DNA from: a bacterium
Lineage (GTDB): Bacteria; Arandabacterota; Arandabacteria; Arandabacterales; JALGWA01
DNA: 7,993 nucleotides
Direction: 5' to 3'
Assembly (NCBI GenBank): GCA_025774425.1
Contig: JALGWA010000042.1
Coordinates: 1 to 7,993, forward strand
The notes beneath the pieces were generated by a model. That model saw only the letters and a list, made by a program, of their open reading frames with translations. It did no database searches and was not told where the DNA came from. Both the position numbers and the translations under genes were made by a program. Shown here one piece after another: positions 5,712-7,993 of this stretch; positions within the stretch are counted from its first letter, which is position 1, and the number at the start of each line of letters is the position of its first letter.

Positions 5712-6191
5712 ATGGATCCTATAGGACTTGCAATGGCGATCTTCGGCGGAGCGCTCTCGGCATTGCTCGCGGGCACGGGTTCGGCCATCGGAATCGCGAC
5801 GGCCGCCCAGACCGCCGACGGTGTTCTCGCGGAGGAGCCGGACCTCTTCGGGAAGCTCCTGATTCTGGTGGCCCTGCCCGGAACACAGGGCATTTACGGT
5901 CTGCTGGGGACTTTCCTCGTGATTATCAAGCTCGGATTCGTCGGGGGCGGTTCCGTATCGCTGACCATGTGGCAGGGTTTCCAGATTTTCTCGGCCATGC
6001 TCCCGGTGGCGATCGCAGGTTTCTTTTCCGCGGTCCACCAGGGCAAGACCAGTTCGGCCGGCGTCGAGCTGACGGCGAAGCGCCCGGACGCCATGATGAA
6101 GGGCGTCATCTACGCGGCCATGGTCGAGACCTACGCCATTTTCGGTCTGCTGGCCACGATTCTGCTCCTGCAGGGTATCAATCTCGGCTAG
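5712..6191 (+). CDS. atpK: V/A-type ATPase subunit K, rotor-ring proteolipid (double hairpin)
   Basis: The 159-residue protein has four hydrophobic helices in two related hairpins, like Enterococcus hirae NtpK (156 residues), and forms the rotating membrane ring. The only mid-membrane carboxylate is E139 in helix 4 (AAMVETYAIFG); the matching place in helix 2 is G57 (LPGTQGIYG), so each four-helix unit carries one ion. All side chains known as Na+ ligands in NtpK have counterparts: L55, T58, Q59, Q110 (VHQGKTSSAG) and E139, plus Y62 for the gating tyrosine. This predicts Na+ rather than H+ transport, an inference from conserved residues. The protein starts MDPIGLAMAIFGG, chosen because of the well-placed GGAG and because the family begins just before helix 1. 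It lies 31 bases after subunit I and has a stronger ribosome site than I, in line with the many copies needed per ring. Confidence 0.95.
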   Translation: MDPIGLAMAIFGGALSALLAGTGSAIGIATAAQTADGVLAEEPDLFGKLLILVALPGTQGIYGLLGTFLVIIKLGFVGGGSVSLTMWQGFQIFSAMLPVAIAGFFSAVHQGKTSSAGVELTAKRPDAMMKGVIYAAMVETYAIFGLLATILLLQGINLG

Positions 6192-6219
6192 ATCGAAAGA
6201 ACTCTTGGAGCCACATGTC

Positions 6220-6834
6220 ATGGAGCAAGCCAAAGCGCAGAGACTGAGAGACCGCATACTCAGGGACGCCGAGGAGGAAGCGCGGAAGATCGTCGCCGAG
6301 GGCGAAGCCGAGCGCGGGAGCATCGTCGCCGAGGCCGAGGCCAAGGCGGAGGAGATAGTGAAGGCCGCCGAGGTGCGCGCCGCCGAGGAGGCCAAGGAGC
6401 ATATCCGCAGGCAGGTGAGCATCCGCGAGCTCGACGCCCGCAAGGCCGTTCTCGGAGAAAAGGGCGTTTTCATGGACAAGGTCTTCGACAAGGCGATGGC
6501 CGAGCTCAGGCGGAAGGACGTCGAGAGCGGCTACTCGCTGACGAAGGCGCTTCTTCTCAAGGAGATCCGGACGGGAGACGAGGAGATCGTGCTCTCGCCG
6601 GAGGACAAGCAGAAGCTGGGCGGGCGGTTTCTCGACGACCTCAACCGCGAGCTCGAGGCCAAGGGACTCAAGGGCGACGTGAAGATCGCGGAGGACACGA
6701 GGCCGATGAAGGGTGGTTTCGTCTTGAGGAGCGGGCGCAGGGAGACCAACGCCACCTTCGAGTCGATGCTCTCCGTCCTGAGGGACGAGGTCGAACTCGA
6801 GGTTTCAGACGCGCTCTTCGAGGAGGCCGGTTAG
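6220..6834 (+). CDS. atpE: V/A-type ATPase subunit E, peripheral stalk
   Basis: The 204-residue product has an N-terminal coiled coil of about 70 residues and a globular C-terminal domain that caps the stalk on the catalytic head. The coiled coil shows four back-to-back 11-residue units starting IL, IV, IV and IV (residues 13-56), the hendecad pattern also seen in subunit H, its partner. The C-terminal half carries the family signature: GGFVLRSGRRETNATFESML (165-184), followed by a helix RDEVELEVSDALFEEAG. The ATG at 6220 is preceded by GGAG (6207-6210). A TTG five codons earlier (6205) is in frame, but it overlaps that ribosome site and lacks one of its own. Spacing is 28 bases from K and 6 bases to C. 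The symbol follows V/A-ATPase naming and should not be confused with the F-type c subunit of the same name. Confidence 0.93.
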   Translation: MEQAKAQRLRDRILRDAEEEARKIVAEGEAERGSIVAEAEAKAEEIVKAAEVRAAEEAKEHIRRQVSIRELDARKAVLGEKGVFMDKVFDKAMAELRRKDVESGYSLTKALLLKEIRTGDEEIVLSPEDKQKLGGRFLDDLNRELEAKGLKGDVKIAEDTRPMKGGFVLRSGRRETNATFESMLSVLRDEVELEVSDALFEEAG

Positions 6835-6840
6835 GGACGC

Positions 6841-7866
6841 ATGAGATACTTGCACGCGCACTCGATATCCAGCCATGACGTCAGATACGCATTCGCCTCC
6901 GGCCGCGTGCGCGCCCTCGAGGTCAAACTCCTCGGCAGGCAGCGCATGGAGCGGCTCGCCGAGGCGCCCGGCGTGGAGGACTGCATGCGCCTCCTGGCCG
7001 ATACGGCTTACGGCGAGCATCTCGAGGAAGTCGAGCATGCCGGCTACGAGACCTTCCTCCGGCATGAGGAGGCGAGGGTGCTGGCCCTCGTCGACGAGCT
7101 CTCGCGGGATGTCGCCCTGAGCGACGTGCTCAGGCTGGAGCACGACTTCAACAATCTCAAGGTGCTGCTCCGCGAGACCTTTTCCGGTCTTGACTTGTCG
7201 GGGCTCTACACCGACCTCGGCAGGTACCCGGCCGTGGAGATCAAGCACCTCCTCGCCGGGGAGGCGGCGGGCCGCCTGCCGGCGCCCCTCGACGAGGCCG
7301 CGGCCCGCGGGCGGGCGGCATGGGAGGAGACCTCCGATCCCGCGGAGGTGGACACGGCCATCGACGGGGTGATGTTCGCGCATTTCCTCAAGACCGCCGC
7401 GGAGCACGGGGTGCCGTACCTGGAAACCCTTGTGAAGGTGAGAATCGACCTCGCCAATGTCCGGACCTTCCTCCGCGCGAGGTACATGGAGCTCGGCCCG
7501 CGCACCGTCGAGCGGCTCCTCTACCCCGGCGGCGGCGTCGCGGCCGAGGTCTTCACGTCGGTCTTCCAGGCGCCGGTCGAGGAGGTTCTCGCGCGCTTCC
7601 AGTTCAGCCCGTACAGGCCGGTCATCGAGAAGGGCGCCGCGGGCCTCGCGAAGGACGGTTCGATGGTGCCGCTGGAGAGGGAAATAGACAGCCACCTGGT
7701 CTCCTTCCTCAGGCTGTCGAAATACTTCACCTTCGGCTTCGAGATAGTGACGGCCTACGCGCTGATAAAGAAGATGGAGATAAAGACGTTGAGGCTGATC
7801 TTCGCGGCCAAGGACAAGGGCATGGCCGCCGACGCGGTAAAGGAGCGCATACCCGATGCCTTCTAG
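6841..7866 (+). CDS. atpC: V/A-type ATPase subunit C (V-ATPase d-like), rotor socket
   Basis: This soluble, mostly helical protein of 341 residues sits on top of the K ring and receives the central shaft (D and F subunits). It shows the three internally related helical sub-domains of the family, each with a similar helix: HDFNNLKVLLR (101-111), RIDLANVRTFLRAR (201-214) and FGFEIVTAYALIKKMEIKTL (298-317). The last, followed by RLIFAAKDKGM, is the most conserved part of V-ATPase d / archaeal C subunits. An acidic segment ERE-ID (279-283) before the last domain is also family-typical. Length matches Thermus and archaeal C (about 320-350). The ATG follows the E stop by 6 bases, with AGGG in between as a weak ribosome site. 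Its end overlaps the F start by 11 bases. Symbol by V/A-ATPase naming; it is not the F-type epsilon gene. Confidence 0.93.
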   Translation: MRYLHAHSISSHDVRYAFASGRVRALEVKLLGRQRMERLAEAPGVEDCMRLLADTAYGEHLEEVEHAGYETFLRHEEARVLALVDELSRDVALSDVLRLEHDFNNLKVLLRETFSGLDLSGLYTDLGRYPAVEIKHLLAGEAAGRLPAPLDEAAARGRAAWEETSDPAEVDTAIDGVMFAHFLKTAAEHGVPYLETLVKVRIDLANVRTFLRARYMELGPRTVERLLYPGGGVAAEVFTSVFQAPVEEVLARFQFSPYRPVIEKGAAGLAKDGSMVPLEREIDSHLVSFLRLSKYFTFGFEIVTAYALIKKMEIKTLRLIFAAKDKGMAADAVKERIPDAF

Positions 7867-7993
7867 CAAGCTCGCGTTCGTCGGCGAGAAGGCGACCGTC
7901 GTCGCCTTCGAGGGGCTGGGCATATCCGCGTTCCCGGTGGAGCCCGGCGACGACGCCAGTAAGACGTTGACCGACCTCGTAAAGAAGAAAGAA
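7856..7993 (+). CDS. atpF: V/A-type ATPase subunit F, central-shaft subunit (partial, 3' end outside window)
   Basis: Forty-six codons are present, starting MPSSKLAFVGEKATVVAF and running off the window. The pattern of a short beta strand (KLAFVG), then a helix-leading TVVAFEGLGI and a second strand (SAFPVE) is that of the CheY-like N-terminal domain of V-type subunit F (about 100 residues), which binds subunit D in the rotating shaft and affects catalysis. AAGGAG (7840-7845), inside the end of subunit C, is 10 bases before the ATG. The gene overlaps C by 11 bases in another frame, suggesting coupled translation. Position directly after C, as in Thermus and archaeal operons, supports the call; A, B and D would be expected next. 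Confidence 0.88.
   Translation, partial: MPSSKLAFVGEKATVVAFEGLGISAFPVEPGDDASKTLTDLVKKKE

Noticed and set aside
5680..5724. A 14-codon frame whose ATG overlaps the subunit I stop and which runs past the subunit K start
   Set aside because: The overlap of stop and ATG could couple translation into K, but the frame has no visible ribosome site and K already has a well-placed GGAG.
3671..5893. A 740-codon open frame on the minus strand opposite subunit I
   Set aside because: It lies antisense to a clear subunit I gene, its product is low-complexity and rich in Arg/Glu/His/Asp, and it fits the third-position GC bias that keeps antisense frames open in GC-rich DNA.
6805..7923. A 372-codon minus-strand frame opposite subunits C and F
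   Set aside because: It spans the junction of two clear ATPase genes on the other strand and shows no motif of its own.

Overview
The window is GC-rich bacterial DNA with tightly packed genes. It suggests a Gram-negative (diderm) bacterium, because one gene encodes a signal-peptide-bearing outer-membrane beta-barrel. At the left edge there is the C-terminal tail of a protein of the FlgD-Ig / type IX secretion sorting-domain kind. Such tails, together with a bacterial V/A-type ATPase and high GC, fit the FCB superphylum or related uncultured phyla (for example Eisenbacteria- or Latescibacteria-like groups). That placement is inference and could not be tested here.

Layout. Positions 3-89 (+) hold the last 28 codons of a secreted or surface protein. 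A GC-rich hairpin (92-113) separates it from a convergent leftward operon. Read on the minus strand, this operon runs: an Alginate_exp-like outer-membrane porin (3143-1710), a 38-residue single-helix membrane protein (1698-1582), and a PanF-like sodium:solute symporter (1574-132). The porin stop codon touches the Shine-Dalgarno of the small gene, and only 7 bases separate the small gene from the symporter. The three products therefore look like one uptake route: outer-membrane pore, then Na+-coupled inner-membrane symporter with a small accessory subunit. The likely substrate is a small organic anion or a sugar acid, but this is not known.

The 235-base divergent intergenic region (3144-3378) contains a good sigma70-type promoter for the leftward operon, a perfect TTGACA -35 for the rightward operon, and strong inverted repeats between them.

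The right half is a V/A-type ATPase operon in the order H(G)-I-K-E-C-F. F is cut by the window end, and A, B and D are expected beyond it. Genes are 4-31 bases apart, and C and F overlap by 11 bases. H and E form the peripheral stalks, I is the membrane stator with the essential arginine, K is the rotor ring, C joins the ring to the central shaft, and F belongs to the shaft. The K subunit is a four-helix double hairpin with one membrane carboxylate. It carries the full Na+-ligand pattern known from Enterococcus hirae NtpK (L-x-x-TQ, Q110, E139). The enzyme is thus predicted to move Na+, which would link it functionally to the divergently transcribed Na+ symporter. I saw no RNA genes, mobile elements or CRISPR arrays. 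Apart from the small symporter partner, the gene families are known ones; the interest lies in the small gene, the sodium theme and the regulatory region.
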